A stretch of DNA of 64,000 nt from an uncultured Collinsella sp. (GTDB lineage Bacteria; Actinomycetota; Coriobacteriia; Coriobacteriales; Coriobacteriaceae). Where the stretch lies: the NCBI GenBank assembly GCA_959018755.1, contig CAUEMA010000010.1:1-64000 (forward strand), given 5' to 3'. Of this stretch, positions 1 through 10,364 are shown piece by piece; within the stretch, counting starts at the first letter, position 1; each line of letters begins with the position of its first letter. The notes under the pieces are model-generated. The model saw only the letters and a program-made list of their open reading frames with translations, searched no databases and was not told the origin of the DNA. The translations under genes and the position numbers were made by a program.

Positions 1-2
1 CA

Positions 3-39
3 CGCAAAGGAAAGCACTTAATGTGCTTTCCGTCTTGCG
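3..39. other. Hairpin at the window edge
   Basis: A perfect 9-bp inverted repeat (GGAAAGCAC at 9-17, GTGCTTTCC at 23-31) with a 5-nt loop, extended by a CGCAA/TTGCG outer stem (3-7 with 35-39). There is no T-run on either strand, so a terminator role is unproven. No gene is visible in 1-142 apart from this and the pnp terminator. Confidence 0.4.
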
Positions 40-86
40 CAGGACTGTAGAGCAGGAAACTTCATATGCGGCCCTCCCGGGCGCAA

Positions 87-119
87 GCAAAAGGGCGACC
101 CCTGTCTGGAGTCGCCCTT
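87..119 (-). terminator. Rho-independent terminator downstream of pnp
   Basis: The arms 91-102 and 108-119 form a 12-bp stem with one G-U pair and a 5-nt loop. On the minus strand the stem is followed by TTTT. It lies 24 bases beyond the pnp stop codon and ends the rpsO-pnp transcript. Confidence 0.85.
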
Positions 120-142
120 ATTGAGCAGTGTATGTACGGCTG

Positions 143-2389
<2,247 letters not shown>

Positions 2390-2492
2390 TGTTCTCCTTT
2401 ACCCCCACAGGCCCCTTGCCTGCGGGCTTCTCATGTGACGCGGGCCCCCTGCCCCCGCCACGCTTCAGAGCGTGATTGTTCACGCCCTTACA

Positions 2493-2525
2493 CAAAAAGA
2501 GCGCCCCGCTGCGCAGGACGCTCTT
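2493..2525 (-). terminator. Terminator or attenuator hairpin between rpsO and pnp
   Basis: The arms 2497-2506 and 2516-2525 pair over 10 bp with one wobble. On the minus strand the stem is followed by TTTTTGTG. It lies just after the rpsO stop, so it would end part of the rpsO transcripts and leave pnp to read-through or its own promoter. Confidence 0.75.
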
Positions 2526-2539
2526 AGCATGTACAAATC

Positions 2540-2818
2540 CTACTGGATGTTGTCGCGGATGCCCAGAGCCTTGATGAGCTCACGGTACTCGACGATGTCG
2601 TTCTTCTTGATGTAGGAGAGAAGACGACGACGACGGCCGACGAGCATGAGCAGACCGCGACGGGTGTGGAAGTCCTTCTGGTGGGACTTCATGTGCTCGG
2701 TCAGCTCCTTGATGCGCTCGGACAGGATGGCGACCTGAACCTTGGGGTTACCGGTGTCGACCGGGGTGTTACCGAACTGGGCAGTCAGCTCCGCCTTGCG
2801 CTCTTTGGAAACAGTCAT
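2540..2818 (-). CDS. rpsO: 30S ribosomal protein S15
   Basis: A 92-residue primary 16S rRNA-binding protein of the small-subunit platform. The body matches S15 throughout (NTPVDTGNPKVQVAILSERI, LTEHMKSHQKDFHTRRGLLMLVGRRRRLLSYI), and the length is near the usual 89. The start is the ATG of MTVSKERKAEL, preceded by AAAGGTGAAAC; the frame stays open about 32 codons further upstream, but that stretch has no ribosome-binding site and is not S15-like. The 5' leader contains a GTCGCCC/GGGCGAC palindrome at about 2840-2856, where S15 autoregulation could act (inference). Confidence 0.96.
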   Translation of the reverse strand: MTVSKERKAELTAQFGNTPVDTGNPKVQVAILSERIKELTEHMKSHQKDFHTRRGLLMLVGRRRRLLSYIKKNDIVEYRELIKALGIRDNIQ

Positions 2819-2923
2819 TGTTTCACCTTTCGTTTTACGTCGCCCGCGGGCGACTCGATTCGCCTCGGACTGGGAAGCCGCCGGTGGAGCGAGCAACCAA
2901 GGTCGAGGTACCAACAGGTCGGT

Positions 2924-2932
2924 ATGTTACCA
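2924..2932 (-). promoter_or_regulatory. Putative extended -10 promoter of rpsO
   Basis: The minus strand reads TGG-TAACAT here, an extended -10 element about 105 bases upstream of the rpsO start. No convincing -35 hexamer is seen at the standard spacing. The region 2819-2956 otherwise holds only the S15 leader. Confidence 0.35.
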
Positions 2933-2956
2933 CAAGCAGCCCGCGCCCGCGCATCA

Positions 2957-3706
2957 TCACCGACCCAACATGAATTCCATCGTACGGAGGCGCTGATCGG
3001 CATGTGTTGCCGCCCAGACATGCGAAAGCCCCAACAAAAAAGCGGCAGTATGGGGATCGATCCTCTCAGCCAAAAGCGCATCGAAGGTCATGGACATGAG
3101 GGCGCGCAGCCATGCGACCTCACCGGTCGATACCAACTCTGCACCCGGAACGCTCGACGCGCACGAGCCGCACATGAGCCCGCCGGCCTGGGGCGAAAAA
3201 TACGACAGCATGGGGTCTCCGCACAGCACGCAGGCCGAGAAATCGGGTCGATAGCCAACGTGCGATAGCAGCTTAAACACATATGCCGCCACAAGTAGAT
3301 CCATGTGCGCCGTGTCGAGCCCGCTGCCCACCAGGGCAAGCGCTCGCTGCGTGATGGCAAAGGTAAACGGGTCCTCGGCATCCTCGAACGAGCACACGCG
3401 CGCGACCTCGGCGATCGCGCTTGCGGCGCAGGTCGTCTCGTAATCGGGCGCAGCTCCGAGCGGCGCCTCCATAAGCTCGGCCTGGGAAACCACATCGAGC
3501 GACCGTCCATGCGCGAGCAGCATATCGACAGTACAGAACAGCTCGCAGCGCGCAGCCAGGCGCCCACCGGGTTTGCGGGCGCCCTTTGCCACGGCACGAA
3601 CCTGCCGACCCCGCTCGTCAAGCATCGTCAGGATCAGGTCCGTCTCTTTGAGCTTCGTCTTGTCGAGGACGAGCACCTTCGTGCGATATGTCCGGGAGCC
3701 TGCCAT
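2957..3706 (-). CDS. recO: DNA repair protein RecO
   Basis: A 249-residue recombination mediator that loads RecA onto SSB-coated single strands in the RecFOR pathway. The N-terminal OB-fold is recognisable (RTYRTKVLVLDKTKLKETDLILTMLDERGRQVRAVAKGARKP). The C-terminal helical part carries a CxxC-x(n)-CxxC zinc site (CVLCGDP ... MCGSCA), as in many Gram-positive RecO proteins. It starts 15 bases after the era stop, and its ATG has only a weak ribosome-binding site, which suggests translational coupling to era. The era-recO order is conserved in actinobacteria. Confidence 0.93.
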   Translation of the reverse strand: MAGSRTYRTKVLVLDKTKLKETDLILTMLDERGRQVRAVAKGARKPGGRLAARCELFCTVDMLLAHGRSLDVVSQAELMEAPLGAAPDYETTCAASAIAEVARVCSFEDAEDPFTFAITQRALALVGSGLDTAHMDLLVAAYVFKLLSHVGYRPDFSACVLCGDPMLSYFSPQAGGLMCGSCASSVPGAELVSTGEVAWLRALMSMTFDALLAERIDPHTAAFLLGLSHVWAATHADQRLRTMEFMLGR

Positions 3707-3721
3707 GCGCGCCGCGCGCCC

Positions 3722-4798
3722 TTAGTCCTCGGCGTTGTAGCCAAAGCGGCGAATCTGGGCCTCGTCGTCACGCCAGCCGGCCTTGACCTTCACGTCCAGC
3801 TCCAAAAAGACCTGCGTGCCAAAGATACGCTCAAGATCGCGGCGGGCGTCGATACCGATATGCTTGATCATCTCGCCGCCCTTGCCGATGATGATGCCCT
3901 TTTGGCCCTCGCGCTCGACGTAAATGGTGGCGTGCACGCGCAGCACCTTCTTGGTCTGCTCGAGCGCGTCGCAGATTACGCCAACGGAGTGAGGGATCTC
4001 ATCACGGGTGCGGCGCAAGACCTTCTCGCGCACAAACTCGGCAACGAGCGTCTCATCGGAAGCGTCGGTACCCATGTCCTCGGGGAACCAACGCGGGCCC
4101 TCGGGCAAAAAGTGCGCAACGGTCTCGATAAAGGCATCGACGTTGAAGTTCTTGACCGACGACGTCACGATCTCGTCGTCATATTCCATGAGCTCGTGGG
4201 CTGCCTTAAGCTGCTCCATGACCTGTGCGGGGTCGGCCTCATCGGCCTTGGTGAGCACCAGGACCTTCTTGGAACGAGCGTTCTTGACGCGCTCGGCAAC
4301 CCAGGCGTCTCCCCTGCCGATCGGCTTGGTGGCATCAATCAAAAACGCGACGACGTCGACATCGTTCAACTCGAACAGCGCGCTCTTGTTGAGCTCGGAC
4401 CCCAGGCCGTCCTTGGGCTTATGGATACCCGGGGTATCGACAAAGACCAGCTGGTAGCCGGGACGGTTGACGACGGCGCGCATGCGGCGGCGGGTCGTCT
4501 GGGCCACTGGCGAGGTGATGGCGACCTTTTTGCCATAGCAGGCATTGAGCAGTGTGGACTTGCCGGCGTTGGGGCGGCCGACCAGGGCCACGAAGCCGCT
4601 GCGGAAACCGGGCTCAACGTCGCCAAAGCCCGCGAGGCTATCGTCCTCGTCGCACAGGGCGTCGAGCTCCTCGTCGCTCATGCCCTCAAACGGATCGAAC
4701 TCCTCGACATCCTCATAGGCATCGTTCGCTTCGGCATCCACCGCATCCAGGGACTCGTCGTCCAAAATTTCTTCGATAGGCTGCATATTGTCGGACAT
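3722..4798 (-). CDS. era: GTPase Era with an acidic N-terminal extension
   Basis: A 358-residue GTPase that binds the 3' end of 16S rRNA during 30S assembly. G motifs are intact: GRPNAGKS (about 74-81), DTPGIHKP, LTKADEAD. The C-terminal KH domain has GIIIGKGGEMIKHIG. Era proteins are usually about 300 residues; here roughly 64 extra residues precede the G domain with 26 Asp/Glu and no Lys or Arg. The start ATG has an AAAGGGATTTCC leader, so the extension looks real. It lies between dgkA and recO in the ybeY-dgkA-era-recO cluster, a conserved order. Confidence 0.95.
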   Translation of the reverse strand: MSDNMQPIEEILDDESLDAVDAEANDAYEDVEEFDPFEGMSDEELDALCDEDDSLAGFGDVEPGFRSGFVALVGRPNAGKSTLLNACYGKKVAITSPVAQTTRRRMRAVVNRPGYQLVFVDTPGIHKPKDGLGSELNKSALFELNDVDVVAFLIDATKPIGRGDAWVAERVKNARSKKVLVLTKADEADPAQVMEQLKAAHELMEYDDEIVTSSVKNFNVDAFIETVAHFLPEGPRWFPEDMGTDASDETLVAEFVREKVLRRTRDEIPHSVGVICDALEQTKKVLRVHATIYVEREGQKGIIIGKGGEMIKHIGIDARRDLERIFGTQVFLELDVKVKAGWRDDEAQIRRFGYNAED

Positions 4799-4810
4799 GG
4801 AAATCCCTTT

Positions 4811-5188
4811 CTAAATAAAGCCGAGCGCGTGGGCAAATACCAGCAAGCCCACAATCGCGGCGGTAATGGAAAGTACGTAAACGGAGGCGGCGGCGATATC
4901 CTTCGCGCGCTTTGCCAGCGGATGGAGTTCCTGGGTCGCTAGATCGACAATCGCCTCCATGGCGGTGTTGCACAGCTCGCCGTGAATCACCAGGCCACAA
5001 CAGATGATAATCGTGGCCCACTCGGCAATGTCGAGCCCCACGATGCAGCCGGCAATGACAGTGCACACGCCCACAACGAGCATGACCTTAATGTTGCGCT
5101 CGGTCTTGACGGCGGTGACGAAGCCCTCCATGGCGTAGGAGAACGACTTTAAGAAGGATGGATGGTCCTTGTTCGATCCGGGAATCAT
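4811..5188 (-). CDS. dgkA: Diacylglycerol/undecaprenol kinase family membrane protein
   Basis: A 125-residue integral membrane lipid kinase. Three hydrophobic helices are visible (about 35-55, 57-78, 100-124), with the family signature ELCNTAMEAIVDL and the following AKRAKDIAAASVYV. In Gram-positive bacteria this family mainly phosphorylates undecaprenol for the wall-lipid cycle; that substrate is inferred from family membership. The ATG follows GGAGCCGTCT. It sits 9 bases after ybeY and 12 before era. Confidence 0.92.
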   Translation of the reverse strand: MIPGSNKDHPSFLKSFSYAMEGFVTAVKTERNIKVMLVVGVCTVIAGCIVGLDIAEWATIIICCGLVIHGELCNTAMEAIVDLATQELHPLAKRAKDIAAASVYVLSITAAIVGLLVFAHALGFI

Positions 5189-5197
5189 AGACGGCTC

Positions 5198-5707
5198 CTA
5201 GTCGTGGGCGTGGTTGGTGATGGGGCCGACGTGGACCAGCTTGGGGTCCTCGCCGCGCTCGAGCGCCAGATCGCGAAGGATGGCGTCCTCGCGAGCCTCC
5301 ATGACCTCGGCCTCGTCGTCCTCGATATGGTCATAGCCCAGCAGGTGCAGCATGCCATGCACGAGCATCAGGCGGCACTCGTCGGCAGGGCTATTGCCAA
5401 AGCCAGGGGCCTGACGGGCAATGACCTGCGGGGCCAGGATGATATCGCCGAGCTCGAGCGTCTCATCGGCGGGAATATCCTCGTCAAAGGCCGAGTCGCA
5501 TTCAAACGAGAGGACATCGGTGGTACGGTCGATACCGCGCCACTCGTGGTTGAGCTCGTGCATCTCGTCCTCATCGACGTACGAAAGGGAAATCTCAACT
5601 TCACGCTCAACGCCCTCGGCGGCAAGCACGACCTCGCAGATGTGCTCTACCTCCTGCGCGTCGAGCAGCGTATCGAGCTCGGCATCGTTGCTGATCAATA
5701 CACTCAA
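5198..5707 (-). CDS. ybeY: Endoribonuclease YbeY
   Basis: A 169-residue metal-dependent single-strand endoribonuclease needed for 16S rRNA 3'-end maturation and 70S quality control. The zinc-binding H-x3-H-x5-H motif is present (HGMLHLLGYDH, about residues 126-136), as is the upstream YVDEDEMHELNHEWRGIDRTTDVLSF block. The start overlaps the end of the upstream phoH gene by four bases, so the two are probably translationally coupled. Confidence 0.95.
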   Translation of the reverse strand: MSVLISNDAELDTLLDAQEVEHICEVVLAAEGVEREVEISLSYVDEDEMHELNHEWRGIDRTTDVLSFECDSAFDEDIPADETLELGDIILAPQVIARQAPGFGNSPADECRLMLVHGMLHLLGYDHIEDDEAEVMEAREDAILRDLALERGEDPKLVHVGPITNHAHD

Positions 5708-6690
5708 CGGGACTCCTTTCGGTCGTGCACGCGTTTCTCGCGTACATCATCATAAGCGTCGTATGCCTCGACGATACGCCCCACCAAGGCATGACGCACC
5801 ACGTCGGCACGCTCGAGGTGCGAAAATGCGACATCGTCGACACGGCCCAAAATCTGCTCAACGTCGGCAAGACCGCCACGACGACCCACCAGGTCGCGCT
5901 GACTCAGGTCGCCGGTAATCACAAACTTGGAGTTAAAGCCCAGGCGTGTCAGGAACATCTTCATCTGCTCGGGCGTGGTATTTTGAGCCTCGTCGAGCAC
6001 CACAAAGGCATCACTCAGCGTGCGGCCGCGCATGTAGGCAAGCGGGGCGATCTCGATCACGCCGCGCTCCATGAGCTCATCGGTGCGTTCGCGATCCATC
6101 ATGTCAAAAAGGGCGTCGTAGAGCGGACGCATGTAGGGGTCAATCTTTTCCTCGAGGGTTCCGGGCAAAAAGCCCAGGTTCTCCCCCGCCTCGACAACCG
6201 GACGCGTCAAGATCAGACGGCCCACCTCGTGACGCTTGAGCGCGGCAACGGCGAGTGCCATGGCCAGATAGGTCTTACCGGTACCGGCGGGGCCCAGGCC
6301 AAACGTGATGGTATGCGAGCGGATAGCATCCACGTAGCGCTTTTGGCCGAGCGTCTTGGGGCGAATGGCACGGCCGCGATACGAAAGCAGCACGTCGTCG
6401 CGAAGCGACGTAGCCTCGTGCTCACCGTCGCGCAAGACGGCAAGGCAGCGAGAGACATCGTCGGCAGACAGCGTGCGTCCGGCAGCCGCCTCGCGAAAAG
6501 CATGCTCGAAAAAGCGCGCCACGAGCTCGACCTCGTCAGGGTCACCGCTCACGGCGATGCTGTCGCCACGGGCGACCACATGGGCGCGAACCAAGCTCTC
6601 CAGCGCACGAAGGACGCCGTCGCCGGCGCCCAAAACGCGCGAGGGGTCAATACCCTCGGGAACGGTAAGTCTAATCTTCGAGGCTTCCAT
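5704..6690 (-). CDS. phoH: PhoH family ATPase
   Basis: A 328-residue PhoH-like P-loop NTPase, a cytosolic family linked to RNA metabolism. Walker A is GPAGTGKTYLAMALA, Walker B is VVLDEAQNTTPEQMKMFLTR, and sensor-like TGDLSQRDLV follows. The N-terminal 100 residues carry the usual single-strand nucleic-acid-binding region. The start is the ATG of MEASKIRLTVPEG, preceded by AGGGAGGTTC; the frame is open 35 codons upstream, but that part overlaps mtaB coding sequence. It overlaps the mtaB end by 20 bases and ybeY by four, so it is part of one operon. Confidence 0.92.
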   Translation of the reverse strand: MEASKIRLTVPEGIDPSRVLGAGDGVLRALESLVRAHVVARGDSIAVSGDPDEVELVARFFEHAFREAAAGRTLSADDVSRCLAVLRDGEHEATSLRDDVLLSYRGRAIRPKTLGQKRYVDAIRSHTITFGLGPAGTGKTYLAMALAVAALKRHEVGRLILTRPVVEAGENLGFLPGTLEEKIDPYMRPLYDALFDMMDRERTDELMERGVIEIAPLAYMRGRTLSDAFVVLDEAQNTTPEQMKMFLTRLGFNSKFVITGDLSQRDLVGRRGGLADVEQILGRVDDVAFSHLERADVVRHALVGRIVEAYDAYDDVREKRVHDRKESR

Positions 6691-7963
6691 GAACCTCCCT
6701 GCGTGCATGGACCAAGCCGGAATCATCGACTCCGATGATAGCAACATCGAGCAGGCACGGGGCTGTGAGTCCACAGGTATCGTCAAGACGGGCATGATGG
6801 AACGAACCGAGCGTCAGGTTGTCGCCATATTCGAGCACGGCACGCTCGACGGTTCCCACGCGACGGCGAGCGTCGGCAATGGCGAGCTCCTGCGCCGCGG
6901 CTCGCATGCGGCGGCTGCGCTCGGCCATGACCTCGGGCGGCACCTGGTCGGGCATATCGGCAGCAAGGGTACCGGGACGCTTGCTGTAGCGGAACACGTG
7001 CATACGCGAGAAGCCCACGCGGCGGCACAGCGCCAGCGACTCCTCAAAATCCTCGTCCGTCTCGCCGGGAAAACCGACGATGACATCGCACGAAAGGGAC
7101 GCCTGAGGCAAGTTGGTGCGAATCATGCGCACCGTCTCCTCGAAGGCCTCGGCGCTATAGGGACGGCCCATGCGATGCAGCGTCCGTGTGCAGCCGGACT
7201 GCACGGGCAGGTGTAAAAACGGGGCGATGCGCTGCGGATAGCGCGCCATGACCTTAAGCAGGGACTCGGAGATATCCATGGGCTCGACCGAGGAAATGCG
7301 CACATGCGGAATAGACGTGCGCTCCATAATCGCCTCGAGCAGCTCATCGATCTCGACGTGTTCATCAGTCGCGCTCTTGCCATCGTAGGCGCCCAGGTTC
7401 ACACCTGTCAGCACCACCTCGGGCACGCCGGCCTCCTGGGCCTCGCGAACCTGCTCGAGCACGGACTCGACCGGCACAGAGCGCTCGGGGCCGCGGGCCT
7501 TCCACACAATACAATAGGTGCAACGATGGTTGCAGCCGTCCTGGATCTTCACGCCCAGACGCGAGCGACCGAGTGCATCGACCACCTCGCCGTCGCTGCA
7601 GGCGGGAACATTATCGGACTCAACGCCCAACACCTCGCAGACGCGTTCGGCAACATCAATCTTGGACGGCTCGGCGATCACGCGGTCCGAAAGCTCCAAT
7701 AGCTCCTCGGGGTGCAGATTGACCACGCATCCGGTCACGACCACATAGGGCTCGTTTGGATAGCCCAGCGCATGGCGAACGGCCTTACGGGTCTTGGCCT
7801 CGGCCTCGCCCGTAACGGCACAGGTGTTAATGACAATCAGCTCAGCATCCTGAGGCTCCACCATCGCAAACCCCAGGCGCATAAGATCGGCAGTGATACG
7901 GTCGGACTCAACCCGGTTGACGCGGCAGCCGAGGTTGACGACAGAGATATGAGGTGCGAGCAC
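6671..7963 (-). CDS. mtaB: tRNA (t6A37) methylthiotransferase MtaB
   Basis: A 430-residue radical SAM enzyme that adds a methylthio group to t6A37 of ANN-decoding tRNAs. The N-terminal UPF0004 domain has the three cluster cysteines (NLGCRVN, NTCAVT, VTGCVV). The radical SAM motif CNHRCTYC follows, and a C-terminal TRAM-like region is present (ERAVLEYGDNLTLGSFHHARLD). Length matches the family. The gene lies between dnaJ and phoH, where many actinobacteria have rsmE instead. Confidence 0.93.
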   Translation of the reverse strand: MLAPHISVVNLGCRVNRVESDRITADLMRLGFAMVEPQDAELIVINTCAVTGEAEAKTRKAVRHALGYPNEPYVVVTGCVVNLHPEELLELSDRVIAEPSKIDVAERVCEVLGVESDNVPACSDGEVVDALGRSRLGVKIQDGCNHRCTYCIVWKARGPERSVPVESVLEQVREAQEAGVPEVVLTGVNLGAYDGKSATDEHVEIDELLEAIMERTSIPHVRISSVEPMDISESLLKVMARYPQRIAPFLHLPVQSGCTRTLHRMGRPYSAEAFEETVRMIRTNLPQASLSCDVIVGFPGETDEDFEESLALCRRVGFSRMHVFRYSKRPGTLAADMPDQVPPEVMAERSRRMRAAAQELAIADARRRVGTVERAVLEYGDNLTLGSFHHARLDDTCGLTAPCLLDVAIIGVDDSGLVHARREVHGSLED

Positions 7964-7972
7964 GCGGGCTCC

Positions 7973-9121
7973 TTAATCGAGGATGTCGTCGAGAGCGCTC
8001 TTGATGCGATCAGTTACCGACTTCTTACCGGAAGCGACGTCATCGCCCATCTCGTCGGCAAAAGCGCGAAGCAGCTCGCGCTGCTTGTTGGAGAGATTGG
8101 TGGGGACGACCACGCGCAGCTGCACGATCAGTCGACCGCGTGAGCCGCCACCGCCGATGCGCGGCATGCCGAAATTGTTGACGCTAACGGTGTCGCCGTA
8201 CTGCGTACCGGCGGGGACCGTCACCTTGACGACTTCGTCGGGCATAATGCCCTCGACCTCAATCTCGCAGCCGAGCGCAGCCTGCGCAATCGAGATATCA
8301 CTCACCAGGTACAGGTCATCACCGTTGCGCTTAAAGCGCTCACGGTCGGCAACGCGCACGTTGACGATCAGGTCGCCCGAGGGCTCGCCGCGAAGGCCTG
8401 CCTCGCCAAAGCCGCTCACGCGCAGCTGGCGACCGGTCGAAACGCCGGCGGGAATATCGATGTCGATCTTTTCATGCGAAGGCGTGCGGCCCTGACCGTC
8501 GCAGGTCTCGCAGGGATGGTCGATAACCGTGCCCTCGCCGTGGCAGTCAGGGCAAGGCGAAGAGGACTGAACCTGGCCCAGGAACGAGCGCTGGACCGTC
8601 GTGACATAGCCCGTGCCGTGGCAGCGGCTGCACTGCTTTTCCTGTGCACCCTCGGCTCTACCGGAGCCGTTGCAATCCTCACAGGGGGCAAGGCGGTCAT
8701 AGCTGATGGTCTTTTTGCAGCCGAGTGCCGCCTCCTCAAGGGTCACCGAAAGGGAGATGGCCATATCGCGGCCGCGACGACGCTCGCGGCGATTTCGGGC
8801 GCCACCGCCGGCACCGCCGCCAAAGAACGACGAGAACAAGTCGTCCATGCCCATGCCACCAAAGATATCGTTGATATCGACGTAGCCGGAGCCACCGGGG
8901 CCGTCGGCAGTGCCGTAACGGTCGTAGTTAGCACGCTTCTGCTCATCGGAAAGAACGGAATATGCCTCGTTGAGCTCTTTGAACTTAGCCTCGGCCTCGG
9001 GGTCGTCCGAAACGTCCGGGTGTACGGTACGGGCCTTCTTTAGAAACGCGCGCTTAATCGTCCGCGCGTCGGCATCCTTGTCGACGCCAAGCACCTCGTA
9101 GTAATCCCTATTTTCCGACAC
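7973..9121 (-). CDS. dnaJ: Chaperone protein DnaJ
   Basis: A 382-residue type I Hsp40 co-chaperone of DnaK. The J domain has HPD at about residues 34-36. A Gly/Phe region (77-115) is followed by four zinc-binding repeats (CEDCNGSG, CSRCHGTG, CPDCHGEG, CETCDGQG, about 147-212) and a complete C-terminal substrate domain. The start is taken as GTG (VSENRDYYEVLGV) because GGAAGGA lies seven bases upstream; the open frame extends 22 codons further without a better start. The C-terminus overlaps nothing, and mtaB begins 9 bases later. No dnaK or grpE is adjacent. Confidence 0.95.
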   Translation of the reverse strand: MSENRDYYEVLGVDKDADARTIKRAFLKKARTVHPDVSDDPEAEAKFKELNEAYSVLSDEQKRANYDRYGTADGPGGSGYVDINDIFGGMGMDDLFSSFFGGGAGGGARNRRERRRGRDMAISLSVTLEEAALGCKKTISYDRLAPCEDCNGSGRAEGAQEKQCSRCHGTGYVTTVQRSFLGQVQSSSPCPDCHGEGTVIDHPCETCDGQGRTPSHEKIDIDIPAGVSTGRQLRVSGFGEAGLRGEPSGDLIVNVRVADRERFKRNGDDLYLVSDISIAQAALGCEIEVEGIMPDEVVKVTVPAGTQYGDTVSVNNFGMPRIGGGGSRGRLIVQLRVVVPTNLSNKQRELLRAFADEMGDDVASGKKSVTDRIKSALDDILD

Positions 9122-9202
9122 GACCGAATCCTTCCGACTTTCATTATTGTCACAGTGCGTCCTATACCCAAGCTGGGCCGGCCGCAAACAGAGGGTTTGA
9201 TG

Positions 9203-10306
9203 TTATTGCATTGCGTAGGGCGAAAGCATGGCACGTTGCGAGCAGCTCGCAAACCAAACCGACACGAGCGCAAACATAAATCCGTTGGCAAAACCGTTGG
9301 CAAACTGCATCGCGCCGCGCTTCCACCACAGCAGGCTGCGGTGCAGCACGCCGTCCGAGAGCACCATGAACAGGCCCATGGCAAACGGAATAAAGCACAT
9401 CACGGCAAAGGCCGAGAACACGCCCGAGATGGCCGATAGCACCAAAAACGGCGCCACGATGCCCATCAGGTAAAAACCGGTACGGGCCTTGCCTTCCAGG
9501 CGCTCGGCCTCAACATGGGCCCGACCGACCAGATCACCGCCCGAGGCACCGTTGGTGCCGGCGTGACCCATGCCGCTAACGCGGACCTCGTCACCATCGT
9601 GCGTGCCGGCAGGAAACTCAATTGTCTGCTCGGAGGTCACACGGGTTCGACCGCTGCCGCCGCAATCGGGACAGGGGTCGGCGACGACCTTACCGGAACC
9701 TCCGCACTCGGGGCAGACCGACTGGAACGTGCCGGCACCGAACAGGAAGGACAGGTCGACGTCGATGTGGCCGCGACCGCCGCAGCTCGGACAGGTATGT
9801 GCATGCTCGGACGAAACAGAACCCGAGCCTCCGCAGTGACCACAGGTATCGAAGCGCGTATAGCGAACGGTCTTGCGGGCACCGCCCTTGGCCTCCTTGG
9901 CGTCGAGCTTAATATCGACGACCACGTTGGCGCCGTTCTCGGGATTATAGGCAGCCTGCCCGCGACGCGGCTGACCCCAGGCGCCACCAAAGGGAAAGCC
10001 GCCCTCAAAGGGATTGCCGTAGCCCGCGCTGCCGGCGTAACCGCCGCCATAGGGCGAAGCCGTGGGAGCGCCGGCAAAGGGATTGCCCGAGCGCATGGCG
10101 TCGTAGCGCGCACGCTTCTGCTCGTCCGAAAGCACAGCATAGGCCTCGGAAACCTCTTTGAACTTTTCCTCGGCATCCGGTTCTTTGTTGACGTCCGGAT
10201 GGAGCTTGCGGGCCTTTTGCTGGAAGGCTTTCTGTATATCACGCGAGGTGGCGTCCTTGGAGACACCCAAAATCTCGTAGTAATCTTTTTCGTTCATCGT
10301 CGCCAT
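9203..10306 (-). CDS. DnaJ-like protein with a C-terminal membrane domain
   Basis: A 367-residue protein of mixed architecture. The J domain is intact (HPD at 36-38), followed by a Gly/Phe/Tyr-rich linker (74-112) and four CxxCGGxG zinc motifs with cysteines at 155/158, 172/175, 198/201 and 212/215. A short remnant of the substrate domain follows ([19 protein letters not shown]). From about residue 278 the second substrate lobe and dimerisation tail are replaced by hydrophobic segments (278-320 and 340-356, probably three helices). It would be a membrane-tethered Hsp40. The ATG of [11 protein letters not shown] follows AGGAGG-N9. It lies between hemW and dnaJ, where hrcA is common in actinobacteria. 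The membrane part has no function I recognise. Confidence 0.8.
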   Translation of the reverse strand: MATMNEKDYYEILGVSKDATSRDIQKAFQQKARKLHPDVNKEPDAEEKFKEVSEAYAVLSDEQKRARYDAMRSGNPFAGAPTASPYGGGYAGSAGYGNPFEGGFPFGGAWGQPRRGQAAYNPENGANVVVDIKLDAKEAKGGARKTVRYTRFDTCGHCGGSGSVSSEHAHTCPSCGGRGHIDVDLSFLFGAGTFQSVCPECGGSGKVVADPCPDCGGSGRTRVTSEQTIEFPAGTHDGDEVRVSGMGHAGTNGASGGDLVGRAHVEAERLEGKARTGFYLMGIVAPFLVLSAISGVFSAFAVMCFIPFAMGLFMVLSDGVLHRSLLWWKRGAMQFANGFANGFMFALVSVWFASCSQRAMLSPYAMQ

Positions 10307-10364
10307 GCGCGGCAACCTCCTGCTCACAGCAGCGTATATATTGCGGTAATTCTACCCGAGCGGC

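Noticed and set aside
2819..2914. N-terminal extension of rpsO
   Set aside because: The frame is open for 32 more codons, but S15 is complete without it and the ribosome-binding site lies directly before the internal ATG.
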